A stretch of 64,000 nucleotides of DNA from Hedera helix. Lineage: Eukaryota > Streptophyta > Magnoliopsida > Apiales > Araliaceae. Shown one piece after another: positions 42,894 through 54,505 of this stretch. Numbering within the stretch: position 1 is the first letter of the stretch; each line of letters starts with the position of its first letter. The notes beneath the pieces were generated by a model. It made no database searches. It saw only the letters and a program-made list of their open reading frames with translations, and was not told the DNA's origin. The DNA is taken from contig OX359264.1 in assembly GCA_947179155.2 (NCBI GenBank), positions 6,897,501-6,961,500 on the forward strand, read 5' to 3'. A program made the translations under genes and the position numbers.

Positions 42894-44784
42894 TGTGACG
42901 CCCTCAAATCACTATACTTACTATAGATGACTTGATGCTCATTATAAATGCTAAATCATTAGGTTTATGGATGATTTTATTTATTCATAAACAAAATTCT
43001 CATTTTAATTCCTAAAGATCTTTTATTAATTTATATCAAGTCCTTGTAATCGATACAAGAGACTTAATACTCAATCATGACATTTTATCCTTAAGATTTA
43101 GATATTCTATAACTTCACATATTCTAATATCCACGTCATTAAATCATTAAAACGACTTTTAGGAACAGAGAATCTCGTGTTGAATGTTTGTATCTTCACC
43201 CGTGATAAATGTTTGCACCTTTATTCGTGACAAATGGTTGTATTTTTATCCGGTGAAAAATTCTCTTTCTGTACAGAACATTACCCAACTAGTTAAAACC
43301 CTCACTCGAAAAATATTTGGTTATAGTGATATCTCTTCATATTAATAATTCTACTTATCTAACATTCAGAATAGTAATAACGAGTTATACCTGGGTCCAA
43401 GGAACCTTAACGATGAATTTGACTAGTCAACATCGCTTAGTCCTGTCTCGGATGTACAAAATTCACAAGTTATTTACCGATCCTCATCCAGATAAATAGA
43501 TCATTATCAATACTATGTTAAGTTTTACCAATTTTAAGTTTAATCAAAGTAAAGACGTAACAAGAATATGTGATGAAACTTGATATATATTAATATAGAG
43601 TTGGTTACACGGTTTACTTGTTCATATTACATAAGTTATCAAGACTTTAAAACAAAAAGACAAGTAATTTAATAAAGCATGTAAACTAATCTATGCATTT
43701 ATTCTTTCCTTTATTCTCCTTAGAGCCGGAGCTCTCGGGTTTGTCTGCAGTTTAGGTTTATTTGCAAGGGTGAGCATACAAAAGCTCAGCAAGTCTAACA
43801 CATAACATATAAGTGAACTCACACTGATACGAATTTTAAAGATTCATGGTACAACAATTGATATTACAAATGTTTAACGTAGTAAGACTGAGTGGTGGTT
43901 AGACCTAGAACTGTTCTTTGTCTTTCGACTTAGAACCATTTATAGTGGATATAGAAAGATGATCAACCTAACGACATACTATGTTATGCATAACATACAC
44001 TACACTGGACTAATCATGAACAGTGGTACATATTCGTTCTTTTCAGTTTACTTTGCATGTCAGGATCGCCCCAAGACAACTTAGTTTGATAAAATAAAGC
44101 ATAATTTGAAATATATCACGAATAAGCATTTCATTTTGCAAGTTATGCCGAAATAAGAAGCAATAACTCTCGTATCAAATATTTATAACACGTTGCATGT
44201 AAAAAAATGTATAAATCACATAAAAAGCAAGTAAACAAATGTTAAGGATAGAAAGCTTGCCTTGAAACAATTTAGGGTTTTTCCAGTAAAACGTTAAATG
44301 CCTACATAATTGTTTACGCGTACTCGAATGCTAGTTTATCAAATTTTACTTCTTAATAAATGTTTTTATAACTTTTTTAGACTATTTCCATAGGTGATTT
44401 TAGTTGGAAACTTCTCAAACTAAAAAACTCATTTTTAAGTGACTTTATAAAAGGTGGACAACAACATTGGCTGTCAGACCCGGCTCAGTTAAACGACCAT
44501 AACTTCTTCGTTTTATAATATTTTTGAGTCGTTCAAAATTTCACCCGTTTGTAACTTCCGTCTCTACAATTTATGTTTAGACCGATGTTCAAAATTCCTT
44601 ACTGATTTACATAAATTTTGACATTAAGGGGACTGCCAGAAATATTTTTAATATTTCTTTGACTGAATTGATAAAACATGATACCTTAAGCTTTAATTTG
44701 CTAAGATAACATGTTCTAACAATCAATAACACTTTATAACATAAAAGAAGAAAATCATAAATCTTCTTATATAAAGATTTATGA

Positions 44785-45260
44785 CTTTTGCTCAAGAACA
44801 CACGAAGAACGAAAAAATCGTATAGGGTAACAACTTATGTTCTTGAGCTTTTGGATTTCATACTTGAAATAATTTGAGCATTATAACTGCTTGTATAAGT
44901 GATTATAACATTTATATATGAAATAATTTGGTCATTATAACGGCTTGTTTACTTGATTTTAATCGTTTATAACTATTGCTCAAGAACACAAAGAATGACA
45001 AATCGTACATGGCTACGACTTGTGTTCATTGAGCTTTAGTTATATACTATGAAATGAAATTGACATAACAACGATTTCTCAAGTCATAAGGAACACGGAG
45101 AATGAAAAATTGTACATGGCTACGACTTATGTTCTTGAGCTTGTCAATAAAAGAAAATTGAACATTATAATTACTATAAAATGAAGAAAATTTCAAGAAC
45201 ATGTGAAGAACACAAAGAACGACAATCGTACATGGCTACGACTCGCATTCTTGAGTTTTA
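44785..45260 (-). repeat. Four hairpin-forming repeats in the transcribed part of the element C LTR
   Basis: Near 44790-44851, 44970-45033, 45082-45141 and 45190-45256, a GCTCAAGAACAC-like arm is followed about 50 bases on by its complement (TGTTCTTGAGC-like). The loop keeps ATCGTACATGGCTACGACTT. All four lie downstream of the - strand TATA box, so they would be in the RNA. Confidence 0.8.
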
Positions 45261-45451
45261 TCGACTATAAATTGAAAGAAAAATTAAACATAACAACGAC
45301 TAAGGATCGTACCTTTTGTGATTGCAAGCTTTAACTATTTATTTGCAATTTCCAATACTTGAAATATAACTATGAATAATATATATAGAGAGTGATTTTA
45401 CTCTTGATTTTGCTTTGAAAATTAGTAAGGAAATGAGAAGAACTAGCTCTC

Positions 45452-45459
45452 TATTTATA
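45452..45459 (-). promoter_or_regulatory. TATA box of element C LTR
   Basis: The - strand reads TATAAATA in TTCTATAAATAGAGAGC, the same style of core promoter as the other LTRs here. Confidence 0.7.
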
Positions 45460-45989
45460 GAAAAACCAAAGCTATGGTATAATGGTCATTGTTACATTAC
45501 TTCTAAGCTAAGCAAGGATGAAGTGCACCTCCCTTTCCCTCCTTGAAGTGGCCGGCCAAAACAGCCCATTCATGCCATTAATGCTTGCAATCAACATGTT
45601 TTAATGACACAACAAATCCATCCTCTTGTTAGCTTTTGATTGGTCCACCACTTAGCCTACCAAAAGAATAGTACTAGGCCTTGTTTGGTTGGTTAAATAA
45701 CCCATTATTTGAGGGGCATTGATGGTCTTTTACCAAGCTTAGTTCAAGAGTAGTTTAGTCATTTATATGCTAGCATTTGATTGGTTGATTAATGATTCAT
45801 TTAACTAATCAAACTTACTTAGTTTAGCCTTAATCTTAATTAAATATATTAATTTGTATAGTTGACTTTTACTATTTATAGTTGACTTTTTGTATTTATA
45901 CCGTATAATTTTTGTATTATTATCGTATTATTTTCATATTCTATCCGTATAATTTTCGTATTTATACGCGTATTTGTGAATAGTACTTT

Positions 45990-46060
45990 TTGGGATTTAG
46001 GGTTTAAACCTTAGGGTTTCTAAAATTAGGGTTTAAGTTTTCCCTAAACCCTAGTTTTAG
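45990..46060. promoter_or_regulatory. Cluster of telo-box motifs in element C LTR U3
   Basis: Four to five copies of TTAGGGTTT or its complement AAACCCTAG lie within 70 bases, about 540-600 bases upstream of the LTR TATA box on the - strand. In plants such telo boxes occur in promoters and recruit Myb-like and Polycomb-linked factors; a role here is inferred. Confidence 0.6.
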
Positions 46061-46233
46061 GTTTTGAAAAATTTTACTTTTATTTTTCTAATAATTGTTT
46101 AAGTTGGATTTTTGAAACGAAACACAAAAATAAACACACATGAAAATTCTTTAACACGTATAAGATGTAATTCAATATTTATTTATGCATATAAATTCGG
46201 ATTACAACTATCTTGGAAGTTCGGAATATTACA

Positions 46234-46250
46234 TTCGCCCCTCCTTAAAA
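46234..46250 (-). other. Polypurine tract of element C
   Basis: The - strand reads TTTTAAGGAGGGGCGAA immediately before the LTR start TGTAATATTCC. It is preceded by the TTTCGGGGACGAAATT motif also found before the tracts of A and B. Confidence 0.85.
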
Positions 46251-46280
46251 GAATTTCGTCCCCGAAATTAACTTATACAA

Positions 46281-49200
46281 TTAAGAAAATAAATGTGGAT
46301 ATTCTATCTTCATTTAATCTTCTAATTCCCATGTTGTTTCTTCCATGGATTGATTTCTCCATATGACATTGACTGAAGGTATGACGTTGTTTCACAAGAC
46401 TTATTCCTTCTTATCAATGATTTGAATAGAAATCTCTTCACAGCTGAGATCCTTCTCAATCTGGATTGGTTCGTAATTAATAACATGTTTGTAGTCGGGT
46501 TTATAGGGACGCAATACTGAAACATGAAATACATTATGTATATGTTCCAGTTTTGGAGGTAAGACTACTTCATAAGCTACCTCACCTATTCTTCGTAATA
46601 TCTCGAATGGTCCTATAAACCTTAAACATAGTTTTCCTTTCTTTCCAAAACGAATCTTCCCCTTCTAGGGAGATACCTTCAGGAAAACATAACTACCGAC
46701 TTCAAAGTCTCTCTTTTGTTGATGTAGATCGGCACATCTCTTCTGTCTTTCTTGAGCAGCTCGTAACCTCAGTTGAATTGTTCGAACTACCTCCGCTTTT
46801 TGTTGAACCAATCTTGGCCCAAACATATTTGGTTAACCGACTTCGTCCCAACACATCGGTGTTCTACACTTCCTTCCATATAGAGCTTTATATGGTGGCA
46901 TTCCTATACTAGCGTGATAACTATTGTTGTAAGCGAATTCTACCAGAGGTAAGTGATCTTCCCAACTTCCCTCAAAATCCATCATACAAGCTCTCAACAC
47001 ATTCTCCAAAGTTTGGATAGTCCTTTCACTTTGACCATCTGTTTGTGGGTGGTAAGCCGTACTTAATCTCAACTGTGTCCCGAGATGTTCTCAAAGACTT
47101 TTCCAAAAGTTCGATGTGAACCTTGGATCTCGATCGGACACGATTGAAATTGGAATCCTATGCCTCGATATAACCTCTTTAATATATAATTTGGCTAATC
47201 TATCTAGAGTGTACTTAACTTTTATTGGTAGAAAGTGAGCAGACTTGGTTAGTAGATTCACTATCACCCAAATTGCATCATAACCCTTTTGTGTGGTTGG
47301 AAGTCCTACTACAAAATTCATTATAATATGCTCCCATTTCCATTCTGGAATTTCCAATGGTTGTAACAATCCGCTTGGTCTTTGATGCTCTGCTTTAACC
47401 CGTTGGCATGTCAAACACCTACTAACGAATTCAGCCACCTCCCTCTTCATGTTTGGCCACCAGAAATGTTGACTCATGTTTTTGTACATTTTGGTGCTAC
47501 CTGGATGGAGTGAAAACTTAGTGCTATGTGCTTCTGACATAATTTCTTCCTTCAACTCTTGTACTGAAGGTACCCATAACCTTGATTCAAACATTATGAT
47601 TCCATCATTGTCAAATTTGAACATATTGTTCACATTCTTTGTTATCTTATTTTTCATTTCCTCACACTCTCCATCCTTTTCTTGTATTTCTTTGATGTTT
47701 TCCAACAAAGTTAAGTGATCCTCTATTACAAATAATTTCCTCGTTGAGATAGAAGGAACCCTCACTTTAATGTCGAGTCTAGCAAATTCCTTGAGCAACT
47801 TATCTTGAGTTGTTAACACATTTAGTTTCTCTTGATTCTTCCTGCTTAGTGCATCTACAACTAAGTTGGCTTTCCCTGGATGATATAAGATTTTGCAGTC
47901 ATAATCGTTTATCAATTCCAGCCACCTTCTTTGTCTCATAGTCAACTCTTTTTGTGTGAAAATATACTTCAAACTTTTATGATTAGTATAAATTTCACAC
48001 TTTTCTCCATATAAGTAATGCCTCCATATTTTTAAAGCAAATACTATCGCCGCTAATTCTAGATCGTGAATAGGATACCTTATCTCGTAATCTTTCAATT
48101 GTCACGAAGTATAAGCAATGACCTTCTCATGTTGTATCAACACGCAACCTAAACCTTTATGTGAGACATCACTATAAACTATAAGACCTCAACTATTATC
48201 AGGTAATGATAATACCAGCGCATTGCTTAGTCTCTTCTTTAGCTCTTGAAAGCTTTCTTCACACTTATCCGTCTATACATACTTTACCGTCTTCCTTGTT
48301 AAGTTGGTTAGTGGGGTTACTATTTTTGAAAAGTCTTTAATGAAACGTCTATAGTACCCTGCTAAACCAAAGAAACTTCTCACTTCGGTTGGGATTTTTG
48401 ATTATTCCCAATTCATAACTGCTTCTATCTTTGATGGATCCACCACTATTCCGTTCTTGTCAATCACGTGACCCAAAAACTGAACCTTTTCTAGCCAGAA
48501 CTCACATTTTGAAAGTTTGGCATAGAGTTGTTCCATCTGTAAGGTTTCTAGTACACTTCTCAAATGTACAATATGTTCTTCTAGTGTTTTCAAGTATATG
48601 AGAATATCATCGATGAACACTACAACATACTTGTCTAAACAAGACCTAAAAATCCTATTCATCAAGTCCATGAAAGCTGCCGGTGCATTCGTTAATCCAA
48701 AGGACATCACTAGAAACTCGTAATGTCTATACCGTGTTCGAAACGCTGTCTTCGGCACAACTTCCTTTCTAACCTTTAGTTGATAGAACCCCGACCGTAG
48801 ATCAATCTTAGAAAAATGTTCAGCTCCCTTCAATTGATCAAACAAGTCGTCTATCCTAGGTAATTGATACTTATTCTTTATGGTCAACTTATTCAGTTCA
48901 CGATAGTCGACACATAATCTTAAAGTTCCATCATTCTTTTTGACAAACAACACAGGTGCTCCCTATGGAGAAACACTAGGTTGAATGTACTTCTTTTTTA
49001 ATAATTCTTGTAGTTGAACCATCAACTCTTTCATCTCCACAGGTGCCATCCTGTATAGAGCCTTTGAAACTGGTGCAGTTTTCGGTGCTAAGTCGATGAC
49101 AAACTTGATCTCTCTATCAGGTGGGAGACCAGGTAAGTCATTGGAAAATACGTTCATGAATTCCCTTACAACTGGTATTTGACTTATATCTAACTCTTTC

Positions 49201-50794
49201 CGTTGAGTATCTACGATATAGGCCAAATAGCCTTGACACCAATCCATTTGCTTGCATTGCTGACAAACAACGAGATTTTCTTGGCAATTGATTCCCGTTA
49301 AAAATGACCTTTAACTTCAACATTGTCAGAAAGTTGACGCACTTCTTTTGGCAATCAATCACCGCTTTGTAAATAGTTAACCAATCCATACCTATAATTA
49401 CATCAAATTCCCCTAATTGAATAGGAATAAGATCCACCTTTAAATCGTGACCCTTAATCGCTATGCAACATTTCTTAAAGATGTGATTAACAGGTATTAT
49501 CTCCCTATTAGCAATTTCTATGTTCAAGGAAAGTCTAAATTGTCACTAGGCATGTTAAATTTCTTAGCGAATTCATGTGAAACAAATGAGCAAGAAGCAC
49601 CCGAATTAAATAGCATATAAGCATTTATGGAGTTGATCAGAATGATACCTGACACTACAGCTTGAGATGCCACCGCATTTCTCACTGACATGTTGAAAGT
49701 CCTTGCCATTGGACGGCCTAGGCCTCCTGGTGTAGTTGTCGGGGCGACGTTATTCGCCTTGCTCCCTCCCGCTTCTCCTCCTTTCTTAGGGCATATCTTG
49801 GCTTGATGTCCCGTTGCTCCACAGTTGAAGCAGGTGTCCTTCTTTGGGTTTGGACAGGCTGTGGCTAAGTGTCCTTCTTGTTTACAGTTGTAACAAATAG
49901 TTTCCCCCTTAAGACATACTCCTATGTGGCCCTTGCCACATGTCTTATAGGGTTCTATTTTTTTTTGTTATCTCCCTCTTTTTGTGTACTTTTCTCACAA
50001 TTAAATTTTCTTTTGTTATTTTTTCCACCATTATTTCCTTTACTAGACCCTTTCTCATGATTCTTTTTATTTTATTTTTCCTTTTTATATTTATTAAAGG
50101 CATCAGTGTTGCCTTCAGCAATGATGGCTTTCTCCAGAAGCTGAGAGAAATTCTCTAGTTGTAATACGACAACTTTTCCATAAATCCAGGGTTTTAACCC
50201 TTCTTCGAACCTCCTCGCTTTACGTTCCTCCGTCGTCACTTGATGAGGAGCGAAATGTACGAGTTCATTAAACTTGGTGGCATATTGGGGCACTGTCATT
50301 TCCCCTTGTGTTAAATTTAGAAATCAGACTTCCATCTGACTTTACATGCTTCTTGGAAAAAAGTTTTCAAAAAATAATTTCTTAAACTTTTTCTAAGTGA
50401 TTACACCTTCTCCTACCCTTGATTTGTTGGATTTTCACCATAAGTTTGTTTCGCCTTTTAACAGATAGGCAACAAATTTTGTCTTTTGGTTTTCCCCAAC
50501 TCCAGCTATATCAAAAGCCTTTTCAATTTTGGTAACCCAATTTTGGGCATCGATTGGTTCAGTGGTTCCCTGAAATTCGGGAGGTCCTACGTTCTTAAAG
50601 TCTTTAAACGTAGTTGTGTGTGTTCGAGGTGGATTTGTTTGATTTACTATGACACTCATTAACATATTAACAATTTGTTGCATAGTATTTTCGACGGTCT
50701 GATTATCATTAGGTGTTTACTCAACACTCTCACTACTACTACTACTATTATTAGCATGTACTGTCACTTTTGCTCTTGTGTTTGGTGGTGCCAT
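46281..50794 (-). pseudogene. Element C gag-pol polyprotein, broken
   Basis: Gag starts at 50794 (MAPPNTRAKVTVHAN), with a stop 25 codons in. Gag capsid parts are at 50683-50435 and 50299-50072. Two CCHC knuckles follow near 49930-49790 (CYNCKQEGHLATAC and CFNCGATGHQAKIC). Protease reads LFNSGAS near 49610, with Asn in place of the catalytic Asp. Reverse transcriptase at 48953-48402 keeps VVFIDDILIY but is preceded by a TAG. RNase H and the integrase zinc region are at 48098-47091. The first catalytic Asp of integrase is again Asn (MNFVVGLP), and a frame break near 47080 precedes the remaining core (PQTDGQSERT at 47060-47030). The tail ends at 46281. Many of the stops replace Trp or Gln codons. 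Confidence 0.9.
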
Positions 50795-51014
50795 TTCTCT
50801 AAAATAAAAGAAAGACAAGTATAAATATTCAAGAATAAAGAAAATTTTACACATCATATTTCATAACAAAATTTTTATTTATAAACTTCCACACATTAGA
50901 AACTATTATTAATCGAGTGAATAATTTCACTTTACTATTATTAACATCCCTTATAAAAATGGGTATGCTAATATTACACAAATAAAGCATAATTTAAAGA
51001 TTACAAGTTTTTTT

Positions 51015-51452
51015 TTAATTGACTTTCTTAAAAGTCCTATTTAGCATACTCGAAACTACAGATCGATTGATCTCGTAGCCCGATTCATTCTTTGTTATGG
51101 GGAAATCTTCCACCTCCTTGTGAAGTTCCCAATAGGAATAGCGACGTTCATTCCTTTCATGGGCAAATGCTTCCTGCAGCTGGAGCTTTTCGACTTCTTT
51201 AATGGCTAACTGAAGCTCTTGTTCATGGTTTCTCTCAACTTCCTCTAACCACAACATTTCAAGAGTTTCAATTCTTTCGATAGCTGCGTCCATCAATGCC
51301 ACTTGTTCCGCTTCTTCTTCATTTATTTCTTCGATGAGTTCATCCAACTCAGATTCTGGATCGCCATCCTTGGCGTCTAAAATATCCATGTCGTGTTGAA
51401 TTTCATCAAAATCATCATCATCAGACATGTCTACAAAGTTGATCACCCGCAT
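51015..51452 (-). CDS. Extra ORF upstream of gag in element C: acidic coiled-coil protein (145 codons)
   Basis: It lies in the leader between primer site and gag, same strand, about 220 bases before the gag start. The N-terminal third is strongly acidic (MSDDDDFDEIQHDMDILD). The middle is Glu/Leu-rich with heptad-like spacing (IERIETLEMLWLEEVERN, then ELQLAIKEVEKLQLQEAF), a likely coiled coil. The end is mixed. I recognise no domain. A second in-phase candidate start (MQANAHPVVIKSDLEEDP) lies about 85 bases further upstream in another frame, so the original ORF may have been longer and has suffered a frameshift. Elements A and B have no such ORF. Confidence 0.6.
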   Translation of the reverse strand: MRVINFVDMSDDDDFDEIQHDMDILDAKDGDPESELDELIEEINEEEAEQVALMDAAIERIETLEMLWLEEVERNHEQELQLAIKEVEKLQLQEAFAHERNERRYSYWELHKEVEDFPITKNESGYEINRSVVSSMLNRTFKKVN

Positions 51453-51611
51453 GATCTATTACTGGATCTTTAATTGGATCCTCCTCAAGATCACTTTTGA
51501 TGACCACAGGATGTGCGTTCGCTTGCATTATCTCTTCCTAACTTGGAATAACAGCTAGCAATCCTACACAAGAATTTAGTTTTAATTAGTATATTTCTTT
51601 TAAATAACATT

Positions 51612-51616
51612 TCATT
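51612..51616. repeat. Left target duplication of the solo LTR (TCATT)
   Basis: TCATT here and TCATT at 54339-54343 flank the solo LTR exactly. Confidence 0.92.
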
Positions 51617-52577
51617 TGTAAGACCCCGAATTTTATGAAATATAAAAATTAATTTTTCTTCATATATTTTTTTTCCTGAAACAGTAAGTGGTTAAATTAA
51701 CAAAATTGAAAGTTAAGGATGTTATGTGTAAATTTTATTTTGTCGGACAATATTCTTTTTGTCGGGGAATATTCGTTTTGTCGGGGAATATTCGGGCCGT
51801 ACGACGGCGCCGAAATAACTAATTATTGGTGGAGCCCACAACGGAATAATTGTCGGATATAGAAAACGACAGAAGTAACCTTTTTAAATAAAAATAGTCA
51901 ACGGTGTTAACTGTTAAAATACCGGTGATAAAAGAATAGTAGCATACGGTAATTTATGGTATTTTACTGTAGCATGCGGTATTCTACAGTAGCACACGGT
52001 ATTGCACAATGTCTCATATTATTGACACCGTAACTGTTACGCATCATTTCATCAATAATTGTCACTGCATAATATTTTATATTATCAATTCAATTATTGT
52101 TGCTACATAGTATTTTGCATTATTGATTCAATAATTGTCATTACACTGTATTTCATATCATCGAGTCAATAATTGTTGGTGCACTGTAGTTTAAAATTAT
52201 TGAATCTAATAATTGTCACAGTAGCAAATATACTGTAATTTATATTATTAAATTAATAAAAATATGTAACGTGTTTCTTACATTATTATGGTAACATTAT
52301 TTTATATGTTGGACTCACAGGAAGAATAAATAAATAAATAAAAAAATAAAATAATTAATTTTACTATTTGAAATAGTAACGTGAATAGTGACGTGAATAG
52401 TAACGTGAATAGTAAGTGAATAGTAAGTGAATAGTAAGAAACATGTGGGACCCACTGTGGGGCCCACACGAAATGTGAGAAATGTGTTTGCTGGGAATGG
52501 GTTGGTGGAGGCTGCGCAGCAGCCTCTGCTGAATTTTTTTTCTGTTCACCTACCACGCATAGTGCCTTATTTTCTCC

Positions 52578-52585
52578 TATAAATA
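52578..52585 (+). promoter_or_regulatory. TATA box of the solo LTR
   Basis: TATAAATA in CTCCTATAAATAGCTTG, same context as in element B. Confidence 0.75.
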
Positions 52586-52717
52586 GCTTGTTCAACTGAA
52601 TAGAAAAATCACACCTAAAACATAAAATTTTTCTATAAGAATTTTATGAGTTTTCTCTGAGAATAGTAAGGTTATTTTGAGTGTTTGAAAGCCAAAAGGA
52701 GTGCATGAATTTTTCAA

Positions 52718-52998
52718 GTAAGTCTTTTATTAAAGAGTAATAATTTCATAAATTCCTATATTTCACGATATTCACAAATCTTCCTTTAGAAGACTCTTCT
52801 TTGAGAAGATTCATTTTTAAAAGCTTTCTTTGGAAGATTTATTTTGAACTATTATTTTAAAAACTATTCTAAAGTTATTATATTATACTACAAAAATTAT
52901 GTTAAATATATATAATTTTGATAGTTCATAATATACGAGTTATCATACACTTTGAAATTTATATGTGGTAATTACTAATTTATATTATAAATATATAG
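52718..52998 (+). other. Intron-like block in the solo LTR
   Basis: Same boundaries as in element B: TTTTTCAA/GTAAGT and AATATATAG/GTTGATCAACC, with TTACTAAT near 52970. Confidence 0.6.
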
Positions 52999-54491
52999 GT
53001 TGATCAACCTCATTTAAATCAATATCCAGTCACGTGTTAAGGTAAGAAATGTCATTTTTTACACTCTTGAACTTGCTACGGTAAGGGATATTATTTTCTT
53101 TCATACTCCTGAATCGAAACTTATTATGGAACTATTGCTTCTATAATTCCTGAAAATATTATATGTTCCATAATAGTTGAACTTCATTATTTCAACTGAA
53201 CCTTCCTATTTTCTGAATCTTTCTATTGAACTGTAACCGTTATTCTGAACTGAGAATCTTGAATAACATTTTTAAATTTCACTCCACATCATGTTGACAA
53301 TTTGGACATTATTTGAATCTGCACAAAGTAAACTTCCGATACTTATTGTTTATCCTGTTTCTTCTGTTCATCAATTGTATCACTATTATTTGTACTAATC
53401 ATCAAGAATCAAGCTGTTGTGAATATCTGTGGCCGGGGGCACAGATGTGATATAATTGTTGAACAGATGATAGGTTAAAGGCGATATACTAGGTTAAAGG
53501 CGATACATCTGTTCGGTGTCTTTTATGGCACGTGGTGAATGTTCTCTTTGGCCCGTAGTGCAAAGATGAACTGTTGGTTGGTATGATTATGACCAAAGGC
53601 TGAATCTGGTATAATCATGACCGTTGGTGCTTTATTGAATATCTTTGGCCCGTAGTGCAAAGATGAACTGTTGATTGGTATGATTATTACCAAAGGCTGA
53701 ATCTGGTATAATCATGACCGTTGGTGTTATATTAAATGTCTTTGGCCCGTAGTGCAAATATGAACTGTTGATCTGCATGATTATGATCAGGAACTGTGAA
53801 TTTTTATTATCATGACTAATGGTATTTCAGATGATAAAAGTTGATGATATTTTTACAAAAAAGAGAAGCGAGTGGACATTATAGTCTGCATTATTCTTCT
53901 AATAGATTGCTCATTCCGCTGCTATTATTGATCTGAACGTTGTTTAAGAATTTAACTACAGTTTTTGATATAAACCTTGTAGTCTATTGTATTCTATCAA
54001 GAACTCAACTGTTGAAGGCTAATGATAATTTATTCGTCATTATCTTAGTCATGATATTTCTTACTGGGCTATTTGAGCTCACCCTTTCTTTTCGTTCCAT
54101 TATTTTTCAACAGGAGATGAGAACGTAACGGGGTCTAGCCGGGGAATGGAGTGAGAGTGCGGGGATAGCTATCATAGTCTTCACGTGTTATAAAATAGTG
54201 TGGCAATAATAATGAAGACTTAGTTGTGTTGTATTATCCACTGTATTGTTGTACGTGGTATTTCATTGTAATAATTTTGTTGTAGTCTTTTGACGACTCA
54301 AGTTTGGGCTGTGTGGGCTCAGATTTGGGGGCGTCACATCATTTTTAAAATTTACGTATTGTCTTATAACATTTTATGTTTAAGATTTATTTGTCTTTTA
54401 ATTATCTATAGACTTTTCATAAGTCCATTTAGTCCTACTTTCATCAAATTATATCCTAAGATACACGTTACCTTAGAGCTATAATCTACAG

Positions 54492-54505
54492 TTTTGATAC
54501 CAACC
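54492..54505 (-). other. Primer binding site of element C
   Basis: The - strand reads GGTTGGTATCAAAA directly after the LTR end, an initiator-Met type site. Confidence 0.75.

Larger units (their letters stand above)
42894..46233 (-). repeat. 3' LTR of element C (3340 bp)
   Basis: On the - strand it starts TGTAATATTCCG after the polypurine tract and ends GGGCGTCACA. The matching part of the 5' LTR is at 54506-55950. Confidence 0.9.
51617..54338 (+). repeat. Solo LTR of the A/B family inserted in element C leader
   Basis: A complete 2722-bp LTR from TGTAAGACCCCG to GGGGGCGTCACA with perfect TCATT target duplication and no internal region: the product of recombination between the LTRs of a former full element. 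It carries the intron-like block but none of the 72-bp tandem units. It also has a short run of GTGAATAGTAAC-like repeats near 52375-52440. Confidence 0.95.

Noticed and set aside
43317..43499. 60-codon ORF also open at 54929-55111
   Set aside because: Both lie at the same place in the two LTRs of element C, and most differences between them change the amino acid, so there is no sign of coding constraint.
45990..46060. Possible interstitial telomere repeat
   Set aside because: Copies of TTTAGGG are spaced irregularly and in both directions; telo boxes of an LTR promoter fit better.
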